The notes: a model not told the origin generated them from the sequence alone. Shown: positions 24,531-38,190, counted from the stretch's first letter. The stretch is 64,000 bases of DNA from Pelargonium x hortorum (GCA_036897525.1 JAYMTJ010000015.1:62001-126000); one strand, 5' to 3'. Program-made: numbers and translations.

Positions 24531-25670
24531 TTTCCTCACCAAGAGGCTAAGCAGATCGCAATAGTATAGAGATATTCTAATCTAGTTCTTTCATTATACC
24601 ACAATAACAAAGAGTTAGCTGCCATAGGGGAGTTTCTCAGAAGGAAATATTTAGTTATCTTCGGGTTCGGGTAAGGACTTTCGATGATAAAAGATTTAAG
24701 TTCATTTTTATCTACTATTGTTTGGAGATATGTCACACTTTGATACTCATAGGACTCAGGTTGTACACCAATTTGCTCTTTGGAAGTTAGAACTAACTCT
24801 ATCGGTATCTGCGTCCTTTCTAAGAGTAGAGTTGCACCCTTTCTCTATGAGGTTTTAAAGTTTGGTCGATTTTCTAGGAGAATGAGAGCTTCTATTATAG
24901 TAGAAAACCTGTCATTACAATGGTGCTATCCCCAGTTAGGCTCGCTTTCCTTAGGGCTAAGAGCAAGGAATTGGAGGGAGTCTTTGTAAGACCGGTGTTT
25001 TCTGTCTCCTTCATACTCTCGAGAGTTTTTCTTATATAGAGCTTCTTTATAACCAGGACTGAGAAGAGTCGGGCAAGGCTTAGTATTTCCCTAATAAGAG
25101 ATTAAAAGGGGAGTCATGTAAACTATTATAGTTATATAATGCAGTTTCTTCTTAAGGAGGTTTAAACGCGGATTTATATAGAAAGAACTACTAGGTGCCA
25201 CTAGTTGTTGCGCGGCTTAAGACATGGATTTACTTGAATCTGAATTTACTAGTAAAGTACATTTCTCTGACAGTACTCCCAAAAATCCGCAATATGTGGA
25301 GCGCCTACCTGGCATAGGGTAATTTTCTAAAAACGGGATTTTTTCTTTTTAGAGCCTTTGAGATAAGACGAAGCTATTTTGATTTTTCGATTACATATTA
25401 GAGTTTACACATCTCTTGGACCTTATTTTTATTTGCCAAAAGTTTATAATGCCTTTAGTTACCGCAGCTAGAAAATTGACTCATATTTGTTTTCGCTTTT
25501 CGGCAAAAGTCAAGAAACCTGGTATCTTTTAGATTCTGGAAACTCCTTTATAAATTGTTATTTAGCTTTAGCAGCACTGGATTCTTGGCGTTAACAAAAT
25601 TTGGATACTCTCTATATTAATTAAGTTTATATATACACTGAAGATAGGATTTATTGTATTACTTTTCTTT
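24531..25670. other. AT-rich non-coding DNA
   Basis: Two overlapping short frames near 24536-24989 show no domain. No RNA gene seen. Confidence 0.55.
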
Positions 25671-26290
25671 GCCTTCAAATTCCCTCCTGTCTATTAGTCA
25701 GAAACAAAACAAGCATGTCATTTCCGGGGCTGTTAGATTCAAGAGCTTGCTTTAGAAAAAACAAAGGGAATCAGTTAACAAAACGGGCAGTGCCGTCATA
25801 TTCCTAGCGGAGCTGACAAAAACAAGCATTGGCTACCATTCACTGTCAAGTCACTGTCAAGAAATTCTATAAGTCCTTTCTGCGCCTGCTTAGTTTAGTC
25901 ATTAGGATCGGACTCTAGAATCAAGTACTAGATATTGAGATCAAACTCCTGAATTTAGTCAAAACAAAGGTTTAACAATTATCTAGAATAGAAAGGGGAG
26001 TAGCTTTTTTCCAGCTCTGCAGTCTTTCAGTATCCTGAATAAATAGAAGGAATTCTTAAAGTCCTTTCAGTCGATCAAGAAACTCAACAGTACAGACCAT
26101 CAAGTAATTCTGTGAACTCCTTTGCTTGCAACCTCAGTCAAATCCCTGGTTTCTTTAACACCTTAGCTTACAAAGAGTATTCGATTCTGTGCCTTCAATG
26201 TCATTAGCAGTTGAAAGAGCTTGACTTGGTTCGCTATCCCAGCGCTAGAGATTCTATAAGTCAATAAAATTCTAAGATCTACTGTTTACA
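25671..26290 (+). repeat. C/A-biased repeat block related to 59131-62930
   Basis: AATTCCCTCCTGT.TATTAG (25678-25697) recurs at 60342-60361 with one difference. CATTCACTGTCAAG plus AAATTCTATAAGTCCTT recurs at 62636-62666 almost unchanged, except that here TCACTGTCAAG is tandemly doubled (25840-25861). No gene. Confidence 0.6.
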
Positions 26291-29200
26291 AGAGAATTCG
26301 TATTCTGTTATTACTTTACAGTCTAACTTAGAAGGCCTTATTCTTTTGAGGTACACAGAGTGAGTTGAGTTACTAAAAAAAGGCATAATGTGAAGATTCG
26401 TACTAAGTTTCAGTTTTCTCTCTTTTATTCGGATCTCCGGACTTAGACGGATAAAATATGGGAGCATCCCGCGGATGGATTTACAAGGGAAATTCTCGGG
26501 GTTTCCTACTGTACTGCAGTTTTATTACAGACCTTAATTCTTGTTGCTGGCGTTTACTTTAGTAATATTTGGAAGCTGTACTGGCAAAAGTGGATCTGGT
26601 AGCCTGGGGTTTCCACCCCTTAATGAGTATCCATTTTATACCCTTTTTCTTAGCCCAATAAAGCTAAATAGTGAGCACTATCTTTTTGAAATAAGGGCCT
26701 CCTGTGCTTGTGTCTACAGCTTGCCTAAAGAAGACGAAATAAGAGTGCTCTGTAAGTTCTATAGGTGTTAGGTGCTTATAAGTAGAGTATCCTGTTATAT
26801 AAAGTTAAGAAAATAGGAGAGTATTAGCTCTTTTATAACAAACGGGTTATCATCCCAATAAAATAAACATGGGATTGGTTTATACTAATTATTATACTAT
26901 ATAGATAGGTTTAGATTCATTCTTCTAAAATTAAGGTTATACAGTTTGTGAATTTAAGTTCTGCTATATAACACTAGCCGCATGACGAATAAGACCGGAA
27001 TTGTTTTTTAAGTTAATCGTGCGTAGACTTTTGTGGGTAAAACTAATCTTTTTTTCTTCTTTACAACACCAAGAAAACAAGATGTAAAATAACTTTATTC
27101 AGGATACTTAACTTGCTTAAAAAATTCCTTTAATCAAACTCTTTTTGATAGTTTTACCTTTGCTTTGATCTAATGAGACGGTATTGACTTACTCTTTCTT
27201 TCGAATCTCCTACTCTTAGTGTCTAAGTTTATAAGGGATTCTTATGAGTAGTAAGCTGTTAAAAGAGAAGTATTATCCTTGTATCCAAAAGGGTACCCCG
27301 GTATTTCTCGGACTCCTATACATTAGGAATTAAAGGGTTTATATATAGAAAAACCTCCAAAATAGCATTATAAAAAAAGGGGCGCTAGGGGTTCCCTCAC
27401 TCAATACTAACGATCCAATATATTAAGGGCCTAGATTCCTCAATTACTTAATTTATTACGTTTGGTTTAACAGTGCAACCCAAGTTTAGCGAATAAAAAT
27501 ACATAACTTGCTCTTGAACATTCCCTCCTTTTGTGACACGTTATTACGAGTATATTATATTCTTGGTAGAATTGAAAATAAAAAGTTATCTATTTCCCTT
27601 TCTTATATCTTGATTTAGAAAATTTTTAGTCCCAATTATTACATCTGTTTTAAAAAGTCCTTATATAAGTAGATCCGTATTCAGTATTTGGTTTCCTTAC
27701 TGTATCTTGCCTTGTAGGAGTAACAAAAAAAGAAATCCAGTATAAGATATAAGACAGGATCAAGCTCTTGTTTGATTTTTATACTTAGAATAATCATTGA
27801 CACTAAAACTCCGGCGACTCGGAAGAGTATCAATCCAGGATTTCTGGAGTTTAAGCCTTGTCCTTTATTTAGTCATTTACCAGAATAAGCTTGTGATACG
27901 GATCTCGTGCTATCCCTACACTCAAATATGGTACAGAACACTGGGATTGCTGTCTTTTTTGTTTCCCCAGGATATGATATTTCTAAGGGTACTCCTTCGT
28001 TACGAAACTTACTTCTATTCCTAAAAGCGGAACACAAACTGACAAAGCAGATTTGCTAGGAAAGAGAAAAAAGCCTTCCCTATTTATTTTCTTTTTATTA
28101 TGACTACAACAAGGTCCTCTTAAAATAATGAAAATCTAGGAATGAATTACAGCCATTAGATAAAACTCTAATAAGTCGGGTAAGCCGGACTCGAACCCTT
28201 GTAATATCTATTTAAGAATAGGTGCTTTAACCAACGGGTATTTCTTGCTTTTTTACGAACCTAGCTGTTATGTTAGGGGAAAGACTAAGCTACTGAATAT
28301 CCGGATTCTGTATAAGTATTTATTTTGTAAAAATTTGATGCTGAACAGTTGCACTTTATACTTATTCTGAAGTTATTACTCGAGACATGCTTAAAAACTC
28401 TGTTTTCTCTATAATTATACAAAAAATGAATTCATTTTTAATGAAACAACAAAACAAAGGGGCCTCTCTCAATATAGAAACGGAAAAAGGAGCCCTAAGC
28501 GGGATCGAAGATACTCAAAAAGTAAAAGTCTCCTTAATTACTTTTAATTAGCGGTTGCACAAGTATTTCTGAAGTGTTTTATCATAGCCCCTAAAAACAG
28601 TCAGTGTACTCGTTGGAGCTCCCTGACAGCCTATAATTAGTTATCTCTAACACAAAGCACGGAATTTTCAAAAATTTGAAATTCCAGTAAATAAAATAAA
28701 TAGTAATCCAGTTCAGTTACTTATGAATATTCTCCTTAGGGGCACGCCCCCCACTTGTCGGTCAGTACAAACAACGTATAATTGTGTTCTGGAAAAGTAC
28801 TTATAAGTAAGGGATGTGGGAACTCAAAATGTACAAGGGATCCTTGAACCCCGATTCATGAATTTACCGCTTTTTTCTTACCAAAAAGGCCCCCTTTGTG
28901 TCTCTAAGGTTAAACCTAATCCCAAATCTAGTGCAAGTAACAAACATACTTTTTCACTTAAAAACAAGAAAAGAATCTCCTAGCTCTGCTCTAGACATAT
29001 GTAATTGGAATTCTTACGGAAGCTAATATTCGATCTACCCGGAAAGAAAATGACCCTAGTGCAAAAAGTATAAAGTGATCTCTTATTCATGAACTCGAAC
29101 TTACTGTTTTTCAAGATTGTAATATAAGCATTCCTGTTTGCTCTTAATATACTTTAATATTTCATGTAGTCAATCTTAATCCAGAGCTTTGTGTCTTTTT

Positions 29201-31410
29201 TCAGTCTTATTTCATTTCTATTTTAAATGAGTAAAGTAACAAACGTTATCTTTTTTTAGGGGGAGTCTACTGATTTCTACTTTGTTTTGAAGTATTATGC
29301 GGTAATCCGGTTATACCATACGTATTTAATATTCCGCTATTTCATCTTATTGAGAACTCTAAATAAGCTTGAGACTTAGAAACATAATATGTCGATAATA
29401 AGTAAGGGAAAACGCAAGCATCAGTTACAAAACGTATTAGTATCTCACAGCAGGATCTTAGTTTTGCTAAAGAGATCGGAAGCAAACTAAAGAGTGAAAT
29501 GGAGCTAAACATAAAGGATAGCATATATTTCTAAATTTAAGCAGGAAGTCAGGGATACTTCCTTCTTTTCGAAACGAATTCAATTTTCAATAATTGTCTG
29601 AATGACTAAGAGAAATGCTTATTCCAAATAACAACCGCTAACCGTCAACAATCGTTCTCAATAACGGGTGATTGATTAATGACAACTACTTTTTCCTTGT
29701 GATGCTGGAATATATTATATATATATATAAGATTACTTCCGTTTCGAGGGGCTCCTTCAAACAGGGATTTTTATGATTTAGAAATAGAGGAAAAGCACTA
29801 ACCAAAACCAGGTGACTTACATTTATGTAGATTTTTACATTATTATTTTAATTTAAGTATCCCAAATAAAAAGGAACTTGAGCGCATAGTTGAATTTAAT
29901 CTGAATCTTCTTTTATTGATTGTGTTGGTGAAAGGCATATTCTTATACATATTATATATAAAACAGAATCCTTTTATAATATAAACTTGAGGTCCCTTAA
30001 TTCCCACGACTACATATCTTTCCTGTTAATCCTGCAACTAGGCAAACCGTCTATTTAGATTCTTGTTGTCTATTGTATACTCTAATTGTTTTTTTTTCTA
30101 AAAACGGGATTTAAATACGAAAAATGGAGAATTACATTACATGCCTAAAAGATTTGTTATAGCGCATCTAACCGGCCTTTAAAGAGACTTTCGCTCTGCG
30201 TGGATCTAAACCTAGGGAATAGATACCGGAGTATCTTTAATTCTTTCAGTCTAGTCAGATAGCATTCCTATAATTGTATAATTGCATGAAGACTAACAGG
30301 TTAGTTTACATTTAAGATGATATAAATACCCATGAGCCTTAGTGGTAAAAAAGAGCTCTATTACTTCATCTTCATAATGCAAACAAGGGTCCGGGGATAA
30401 AGAAGGAGTTCATAAGCTCAATCTTCATCAAGGGGGTTTCTAACTTCAATAAACAGAATCCGCTTTTCTTTGCATTATACTTATATAGATTCCATGACGC
30501 CTTGAAAGAAATCTGGGATATTTTAATACACTCAGAAAGAAAATAAGCTAAAAGCCCGTTTCACATCAAGGAATGTTTGGCATTATCTTGCCAAAGTTAT
30601 AAATAAATATGAAAAGGTACGTAGTGGCTCACTAACCAGTAAGTTAGGTATGTGGGAATTTTTTGCATTTCCAGCATAAAAAATATCTTGTAGATTTAGA
30701 TTAATATGATTTTTTCCTCTGTCTTTTTATTAACGAGTGTACGCCTTGAATTCTTTGGGATACTCTTTCTTTTTTTCTTAAAAAGGAAATTAAGGCTCCT
30801 TTAGAACATTTCCATATCGCATATTTAAGATACTCAATAAAATTTCCCTTCGTAGCACCTTAAAAAGTCTATTTTCTTCGGGTTATACTTAATTAAATAC
30901 CCTTTTGTTATCCATTTCGGGAATTTGCGCGTAGGGTCATCTAATCCTGTTATATTATAGCCCTAGAGTTTGTTCGTTACTAATTATTAAATGCTTATCC
31001 CAACAATAGGGCCTCTTTTAGCTTTCTCTTCCCCAATCAATATTATTATTATTATTATTTTTTTAATGATGAACTTTTTCGCTCGCTGTTGTTCCTGGTT
31101 TTTCGTCTAGGTAGCTCTAGTCTAGCAAGTTCCCTTTTATAGGGTAAGTTTTCTTATATAATGCGTGTGCTTGAGTAGGTACCCCTTTTTAATATAAAAA
31201 GAAATTACGAAATAATGATATCTAGAATTGCTTATAAAGAAAGTTTGGATGCCTATCCTATTGATTTCTCGTTTCTTAAGTTTAGTAGAGTTAGGTAAAA
31301 TCACTTAAATAAAATGAGTGGACTTCTAATTGCTTCATTCATCAAAACAAGTAGTAAACACTTAAGGTTTTGACTTCTTTTCTTTGCCCGTTCCTAACAT
31401 TCAAGCTATG
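26291..31410. other. AT-rich non-coding DNA upstream of trnQ
   Basis: Besides the Lys-like relic, only microsatellites: AT repeat near 29716-29729 and ATT repeat at 31042-31059. Short frames at 26541, 27797 and 29342 show no domain. No promoter motif found near trnQ. Confidence 0.55.
28174..28250 (-). other. tRNA-Lys(CUU)-like relic
   Basis: On the minus strand the order of motifs follows bacterial-type tRNA-Lys(CUU): a D-loop segment GTTGGTTAAAGCACC, an anticodon region with TCTTAA flanked by CTAT/ATAG, then GGGTTCGAGTCC of the T arm and a 3' strand containing TTACCCGAC. The likeness to tRNA-Lys is from memory. The anticodon loop is one base short for a 4-5 bp stem, the T stem pairs only next to its loop, and no matching 5' acceptor strand is present. 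I read it as a decayed tRNA gene. A chance match in AT-rich DNA is possible. Confidence 0.2.
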
Positions 31411-31482
31411 TGGAGTATAGCCAAGCGGTAAGGCACCGGTTTTTGATATCGGCATTCAAAGGTTCGAACCCTTTTACTCCAG
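31411..31482 (+). tRNA. trnQ: tRNA-Gln (UUG)
   Basis: Complete 72-nt cloverleaf read directly from the sequence. The acceptor stem TGGAGTA/TACTCCA is seven perfect pairs with discriminator G. The D arm is GCC/GGC. The anticodon stem CCGGT/ATCGG has one G-T wobble around loop TTTTGAT, giving anticodon TTG. The variable loop is CATTC, and the T stem AAAGG/CCTTT is perfect around loop TTCGAAC. CCA is not encoded, as is usual for plant organelles. It delivers glutamine to the organellar ribosome. From memory it differs from land-plant mitochondrial trnQ at only a few positions, mainly in the D loop, anticodon stem and variable loop, and is less like plastid trnQ. It is the best clue to the origin of the window. 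No gene lies close on either side, so it is probably transcribed alone or within a long non-coding transcript. Confidence 0.93.
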
Positions 31483-33700
31483 ATATAGGAGAATTAAGTT
31501 TAGATCTGCTAAATAACCCAGAATTTAGAATATAAACGCGGGTCTGTCCTTAGTATAATATAAAACTATGCCTTAAACTAAGGCCTGGGTATACCTGTTA
31601 GCCGACTTCCTTCATAGGGGTATTTTCTTTTGTGTATCTAATACACAAAACTTTTATTAACTAAACCGCAAAAGTATCCTAATATTTATATATAAGTTTT
31701 CGCAGGAATTGTATACCGGTATAAAGGGTTAGTCATATGAAGTAATTTGTAGAATATGCCTAAAAGGGTGTCCCACTGAACTAGCTGGTTGGTGTAAAAC
31801 GATCCTTAGAAAAAACTTTAGAGGAAGGATTCCGAAGAGAATCCAGGGATAAATACTGTTGCAGAGAAAATGCAATAATAAAGAATAGCAGGAATTGCTT
31901 TAGTGAATAAAATTTCCGCATTCTTTGCCAGGGGTCTTTTCGGGTAATACTAGACCTAATAAAAAAATTATATGCCCCTTTTTCGTGAGCTTTAACGTTA
32001 GATGAGAAGAGCGCTGCATACGATTTTATTTGCTTGCTTTTAAAATTAGATAGGGACATTAGCAAAATTCTAGGTGGGGCTTAGAAACTTAAGTCTACTT
32101 TCCTAGTATAAGAAATTCCTAGGGATCTGAAGTATTGGTAATTAATTAAGAGGAGCTACTAAGCAGTATGGTGTCTAAATCTAAACTCGAAACCTAGATT
32201 TTTTTTTATAAGTTACGCGAGTAAACAAGATTAGCTTTAACTCAACCCAGGTATAACAAACAGAAGCCCGTCTTTTACAGAGTTTTGGTTTCATAGCAAC
32301 ACTTTATCTGACGATTCTCTATTAAGAGACCTGATGAAGTTGAAGTAAGGATGTTTTTCGTTTTTAGTTTAGACGGGCTTAGTTAGTATATATTTTCGTG
32401 CTTGTTCTTGTTATTCCCAGAGTAGCCTAAGCTAGGGTTTTCCATGTAATAAAGTCTTTTCTATCTCATATTTTCTAAAATGAAAATAAAATGAGTTTGC
32501 ACGAGTAAGCTTGTTTGTTTATTTCTCTACAATCGCTCGAAGTTTTACCACACCTAAAATTTTGCGTTGTTTATTCGTTCCTGCCCACGGGATTCCTTTT
32601 AAAGTAAAGATTCTATTTTACAAAGAAGGGAACAAATGTAAATACTCAATTTTTATAGAACAGCTTTATGAGATTTATAAAACAGCCCCACTTATAGATT
32701 ATAGAAACCATGTTGTATCAAGCCCCAGGTAAAGGGTACTAATAAAGATGCAGATTTGTTTCAAAGAAAACGTAAATAATGCACGAGATATAGCGAGCCC
32801 TGTCGCAGATTTTAGAATAATTTTCTGTAAAAAGCTGTGATCATTAAATAAGTAGTTAATCCAACAACTTTTTTTTTTCTCTTTACTTTATTGGAAGCTT
32901 TGGCAGCCTCTTTCTTTACCTTTACATGTATTTAATCCAATTAAAGATATTTGAGAACTATTTTTTTGATATAGAATTTTCCCTAATTTCCAGCTTTAGA
33001 TTATAGAAGTCCTCGCGATTAGAAAGCTCTAAGATAAAGGGAAATCCCGGGTATTTATTTATTAAATGTACAAAGAAGCCTCTCAACTACTGGAATTGGA
33101 CTCTACTAACCAAAATTGTAAATCTGTGCCCTTTTTAGAAAAAAAAAAGTAGACAACCTCCTTAAACACGGACCTGTTTACTCATAAACCTGCAACAAAG
33201 AGTGCCGTTGTTATCGATGGAACACCTTATAGACAGACTATAAAGACCAAAAACACCAACTGGAAAACCGGGTTCTAAAAGGAAAACTCTCAAAAAAAAG
33301 CTTGACTAAAAATGAAATTTAGCTTCACTTCAGGCCTAACTTTTCCCTAAAATCTTAACTATCTAGAAAGAACTTAAACTAAAATGACTAAGATGAAACC
33401 AAATAAGACCCTACAAAATGATTCTTGAATATCCAGCCTGCCAGAATGCTTTAAGAGTTAAGTGAAAAGAAAGAGTTTCTCAGTAAAGTCGGTTTACACC
33501 ACCTTTCAATATGTTTTAGAATTCCTTAATCTTTAGACTGTCCCAGATACTATAAAGCCTAGAAGAAAAAGCATAACATCAAGAATAAACTTTCTTTATT
33601 ATACTATTCCTAAGCTTTTCTTAAGAGCTATACGGGCTCTTTTCTTAGGAACTAGATCTGTCTAGGGCTAGGAAAGTAGTTATTGTTATAGATTGTATTA
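31483..33700. other. AT-rich non-coding DNA downstream of trnQ
   Basis: A 94-codon minus-strand frame (31781-32065) and a 73-codon frame at 32511-32732 beginning with TTG are unrecognised and compatible with chance. No RNA gene seen. Confidence 0.55.
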
Positions 33701-34270
33701 CTTTGAGGCAGTCCTTATAGTTAAGGCATATTCCTCTTGCTCCCTGTCTTTATCGTCAGTCAAGGAGGATACAAACTGAATACTACACACACGAATCCAT
33801 CTTTCCGAGTAAACAGCCTTAGTTTACGAGGTTAGGGCAAAATAGTACGTTGTCTTATAGAGCTTACTGTCTTATCTACAATTGGTGGACTTTTGGTATG
33901 CTTTAACTTCATTGACCTTTACCCTTTACCGGCATAGTACTGAGCTAGAATTTAAGGAGTTGAAAGAATAGGAGGCTTTAGAGTTAGGCTGACAAGGACT
34001 CGCTTCCAAAGAAAGGGTTCCTGAGACTGGGAATTGAATGGGATTACTCTTATTAGTTCCTAGGCTTGGTTAGTTAGTTGAGCTTGGAGCTTAGAGGGAT
34101 ACTAGAGATGATGGGTGTTGTGAGTACGCTGACACGAGTTGGTTATTATGTTTGAGTTCTAGGGAAGACTGAGAAGGTGAGAGAATGTTCCTAAAGCGGA
34201 GTGTTCGTTAATGCTGACTAAGATTCCCGAAACAAAGGAAGCACGGATGGGTACCATTTCCTTTGTAGGC
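33701..34270 (-). repeat. G-biased repeat block
   Basis: G/T/A-rich, with words whose complements occur in the C/A blocks: GTTTGAGTTCTA (34150-34161) matches TAGAACTCAAAC at 19937, and ACTAGAGATG (34101) matches CATCTCTAGT near 19925. The two words are in a different relative order in the two blocks. No open frame. Confidence 0.45.
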
Positions 34271-37200
34271 TGTTTCTAACGACTTAGGAGAATACTTAAT
34301 TTAAAAGTTATACCAAGGACTTCTCTCGTACCTATTCTTGTTACAAGTTTATTTAAATATCTTGATGTGAGTTCCAAGTAAACATAACTAACTAGTTTTA
34401 GGCTGGTGCATAGGGCCCCTGTAAGAAATTTCAACACTAAGAGCCTGTCGAAGTACCCCTCGGGAAAAGATCGATCAAAGAAGAGCAAAAACTCCCATTA
34501 ACTCTATCAAATCTTTTGCTTAGAAATTTCTGAAATTTAAATACCAAATACAAAGGGACTCTCTAAACAAAATGAGTAGCTTAAAACAAAACTTCACTTT
34601 CCCTTTTATTTGACTCCTCTCAAGCAATCATATTCTTTTATTAATTCTTTGATTTATAACATCCCCGCAAAAAATATCTAAGAGAGTACCTGACAAGCTG
34701 TAAATCCATGTAAAAGCAAAAATGCAAGGACTTTTTATGAGTATAACCTATTCCCTGGGACACCCGTAACGAAATGGCAATCGCTTATCCAATCCGCTTG
34801 GAACCTAGATTTTCTACTTCTTCATTTACATTTACTCCCTTGCAAAGCTTCCATCAAAAGAGCATAGATCCCTCGACCTTGACAATTTCTTATACGCACT
34901 CTATATATACTATTTACTATTTCCGGATTAGAAGCAAGCTTGCCTTTTTTATTCTCGATATTTAATTAAAGGCCCCGAATTCGGATTTCCGAATGGCTCT
35001 TAGGATTGATTCTTCTTCACCTGTTAAAAATTCCAAAAAACCTAGCTTGATTGAAAGGTACGGAGTCCTGACTTAGTTACTAAGTTTAAACCTTGTACCT
35101 TGCACAGTAAAAAAAATGACAATTGATCAGTGAAGAAAGCGCCTGTAACGCAACAATTTCTACCTCGACTACTCTAGTATACAGGGACATAGGATTGACT
35201 TTTAATACTTCAGAACACTAAAAAATCCAGGGGATGAATACTTAAACCTGGGCTTTAGTGGATCCGGAATAGCCTTTTATTCCGGTGTTATAGGTACGCT
35301 AATTTAAGACGTATTACCCTTTATTTTATAATACCTTATATGAAACAAGGAATTTCTATCGGGAGTTACCGAAGCATTGACAAAAAGGTGGCCTAAATTT
35401 TATACTGAATTATTTGACTCAAAGTCTAATTACCCTCAATGACCAAGTCTCTACACTTGCTTTGATAAATCAAAATACAAATTTATACCAAGACATAAGA
35501 CACAAAAGAAGTGATCTTCTTCCAACACATTTTTTTTTTAGCGAATGGCACTTCAAATTGAATTCCGACACTTTCAAGAATTCGGACAGACTAGGAATGA
35601 AAGATAAATCCTGATATACTTTAAGTAAAATAAAAGAGGTGCTTTCGAGATAGCTATAGTATAAATCTAACGTTTATTAATTCTTGGTATTTCATTTTTG
35701 AAGTATTTTAATAGTATAATTAAGAATACCCATAAAAACTCTATGCTGTTGCTATTGCTCTCTTAACGGACCCCGTGTCAGTAACTACAAAGAAAATGTA
35801 GGAATATCCCTCAATCTATTACATCTATTAAAATCTAATACAATTCATAGACCTAATAAACTTATAGACTAGACTAATATAGGCAAACTCCTATACTAAT
35901 ACACTATTGATAACTAACTCTACTATCTATTCTTAATTAACTGTATAATATATAATAGCTCCTATACTTCACAAGGAATAAGAACAGACAGGCAACAATT
36001 AGCCCCATTAGGTACATCTCTCTTCTCCTATCACATTTCTCCTATAACTATCTCTAGTAGGTATCCTGTTCTATCATTAAACTACAAGCAATTAACCTCC
36101 TCCGCTACTTAGTCGAGAACAATGACTATTACAAGACTTTTTTTAAGGTTCTAGGAGTTAGGTAATAAATACAAAAGGAAGTAAGAAGACTCCTAGCTCT
36201 TAAGCTCTTAAGATTAATAAAGGCAATATGAAGCAGGTGGCCATAACGTAAGTATGTACTATCTATAACACTTCCTACATCCCCCTCCTCTGAGGCCCCG
36301 TCGGGTACAAGAACTTACCTATGTACTATAAGGCTCAAACCTCTCTACTTACTGTGGATAACTTAACTGTACACAAAATCTAGTTAATATAACTTTCTAG
36401 CTACAGAAGAAGACTAATACAATAGCTAGCTGCAAGTGAAAACCCAATAGGAGGAGAATAAAAACTCAAGGACATATCCTTCTAATACAAAAAAGCTATC
36501 CGTCTTAATAGCGAGCCCACTTCGGAATAGATACTAACTCTAGGGATTCCAAGTAAGAGCTATTAATTAGTCAAAGGAAATCTCTTGCTGTCTGAACTAA
36601 GCCTGGATAGTAATTATGAATTAGATAGCAAACCCAAAAGATCTTATGTTGTTGCTCTGCTTTCTTCTTATTTATTAAGGCTACGCGTAGTTGGTCTATA
36701 GAAATGACTCACTTTTTTATTACTCTGTTACAATAAAGTTCTGAAACTTATTTGAGAAAAGGAGGGTTTAATCAATAACAAATAAAAATAGAGCTGGAAA
36801 GTTGTACATTCAGGCCCTCAAACACAAAGTTATAGCTTTTTTTATTTATAGCTTACAGTCCGATATCAGTACCTTCTCTAAATGAAAATTTTACTGCCTA
36901 CCCTTTTGTCTCTACAATAATTTAAAATGCGTACCCTTTATCCTTTATAGAGGAGCCCCCTTGTTTGTTTATTTTACGCAACAAAAGTTTATCTGAAGTA
37001 TCTAGGAAACTCAAGAATAGACAAACTTTTTAGAAAGTAACAAAAGAGCCCCTTGTATTATATCATTTCGCTTAAAAATATATAAAAGAGTGAGTGAATT
37101 CAGTATAATAGAAACTTTTGAATTTAAAGAGGCATAGAATTTTCTCTTTCCTGGTGATTCTCCTATAGTAAGTGAGCACTACTGCGGAGGAATCGGGCTT

Positions 37201-38010
37201 TTATAAATGGATATACTTTTCAAATAGAAGCTTCAACTTCTAAAAGTACAGTTTTCGTGTAAGTTTCTTGGCTCGATGTTCTCTACCCATTCCTGTGTAA
37301 TATACATTTTCTTTCCATTTCCACGCTTTCTTATCTTATTTGGTAGGGGGCATCTAACACTTTTTTCGTATATTATCTTTGTTGGCTTTCTCATCAATAG
37401 AGGAACCCTCTCTCCGAAAAGGTACTTATTTTAGATGCTTTTTTTTATCAAGGTCAGCGGGCTTACATTACACTACGAGGTGCAGCTAACTAAAAACCAG
37501 ATTGTTCTTTTCGACAACTACTTAATTCAAGGACTCTTTCTAAACGGAATTTCGCGACTTATAATCTAGGAGAAGGCATAAGTTAATGAGAACTGGATTT
37601 AAGTTTAAGTAAAACCCTTACTTCTTATATAGTTTAAGTAATAGAATTTGATCAAGCCCTGTATGAGAAAGCATCGGAGCTCTCTGGGATTCCTACTTTA
37701 ACGATTTCAAATTAGGTAACTCCTCTAATCTAATTTTCCCAACATATTGACTCAAGTTTTCTTAATCACCATTGCCTAAAAAAAGGAAAATCTTACTTGA
37801 TATCCAAAAATGACAAACTTCCTTTTCTCTAATAATACTAGAAAATACCCTTACTTAAACGAATCGAAGAGTTTTATGGATACTTTTTTAGTGTTTACTC
37901 TTTTTTGCTTGAAATCCCTCACCTGACCCTCTCTTATGAATAGTTAATAACTTGAAATCAACTAAACTAAATGGAATCTCTCACTTTGATAGTTAAGGAA
38001 CACACTTGAA
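34271..38010. other. AT-rich non-coding DNA
   Basis: Frames at 34276, 34774 and 35414 are short and unrecognised. 35800-36450 is CTA-rich with frequent CTAATA words but no clear repeat unit. No RNA gene. Confidence 0.55.
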
Positions 38011-38021
38011 GAATAGAACCT

Positions 38022-38062
38022 CCTTCTTCCCTCGAATTACATGCATGATTCTTAGCTCCTTT
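38022..38062 (+). repeat. Local direct repeat, copy 1
   Basis: CCTTCTTCCCT, GAATTA, ATGCATG, TTCTTAGC and CTTTA recur in the same order at 38132-38174 with small gaps. Copy-to-copy distance is about 110 bases; CAATGAAAGTAC lies at 38121, just before copy 2. Confidence 0.6.
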
Positions 38063-38131
38063 AGAACCTAACCCACATGTCAGGTCGATCACTAATAGTC
38101 AACAGAAAGTAAGTCAATACCAATGAAAGTA

Positions 38132-38174
38132 CCTTCTTCCCTGTAATTGAAAATGCATGCTTCTTAGCACCCTT
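38132..38174 (+). repeat. Local direct repeat, copy 2
   Basis: Diverged direct copy of 38022-38062. Its right edge runs into CACCCTTAACGATAAGCA (38168-38185), nearly the reverse complement of 19084-19101. Confidence 0.6.
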
Positions 38175-38190
38175 AACGATAAGCAACATA

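Noticed and set aside
26541-26771. Frame with GSCTGKS, resembling a nucleotide-binding P-loop
   Set aside because: Spacing is one residue short of GxxxxGK[ST], and the 76-codon frame has no other NTPase feature.
31781-32065. 94-codon minus-strand frame downstream of trnQ
   Set aside because: No motif, on the strand opposite to trnQ, and length within chance expectation.
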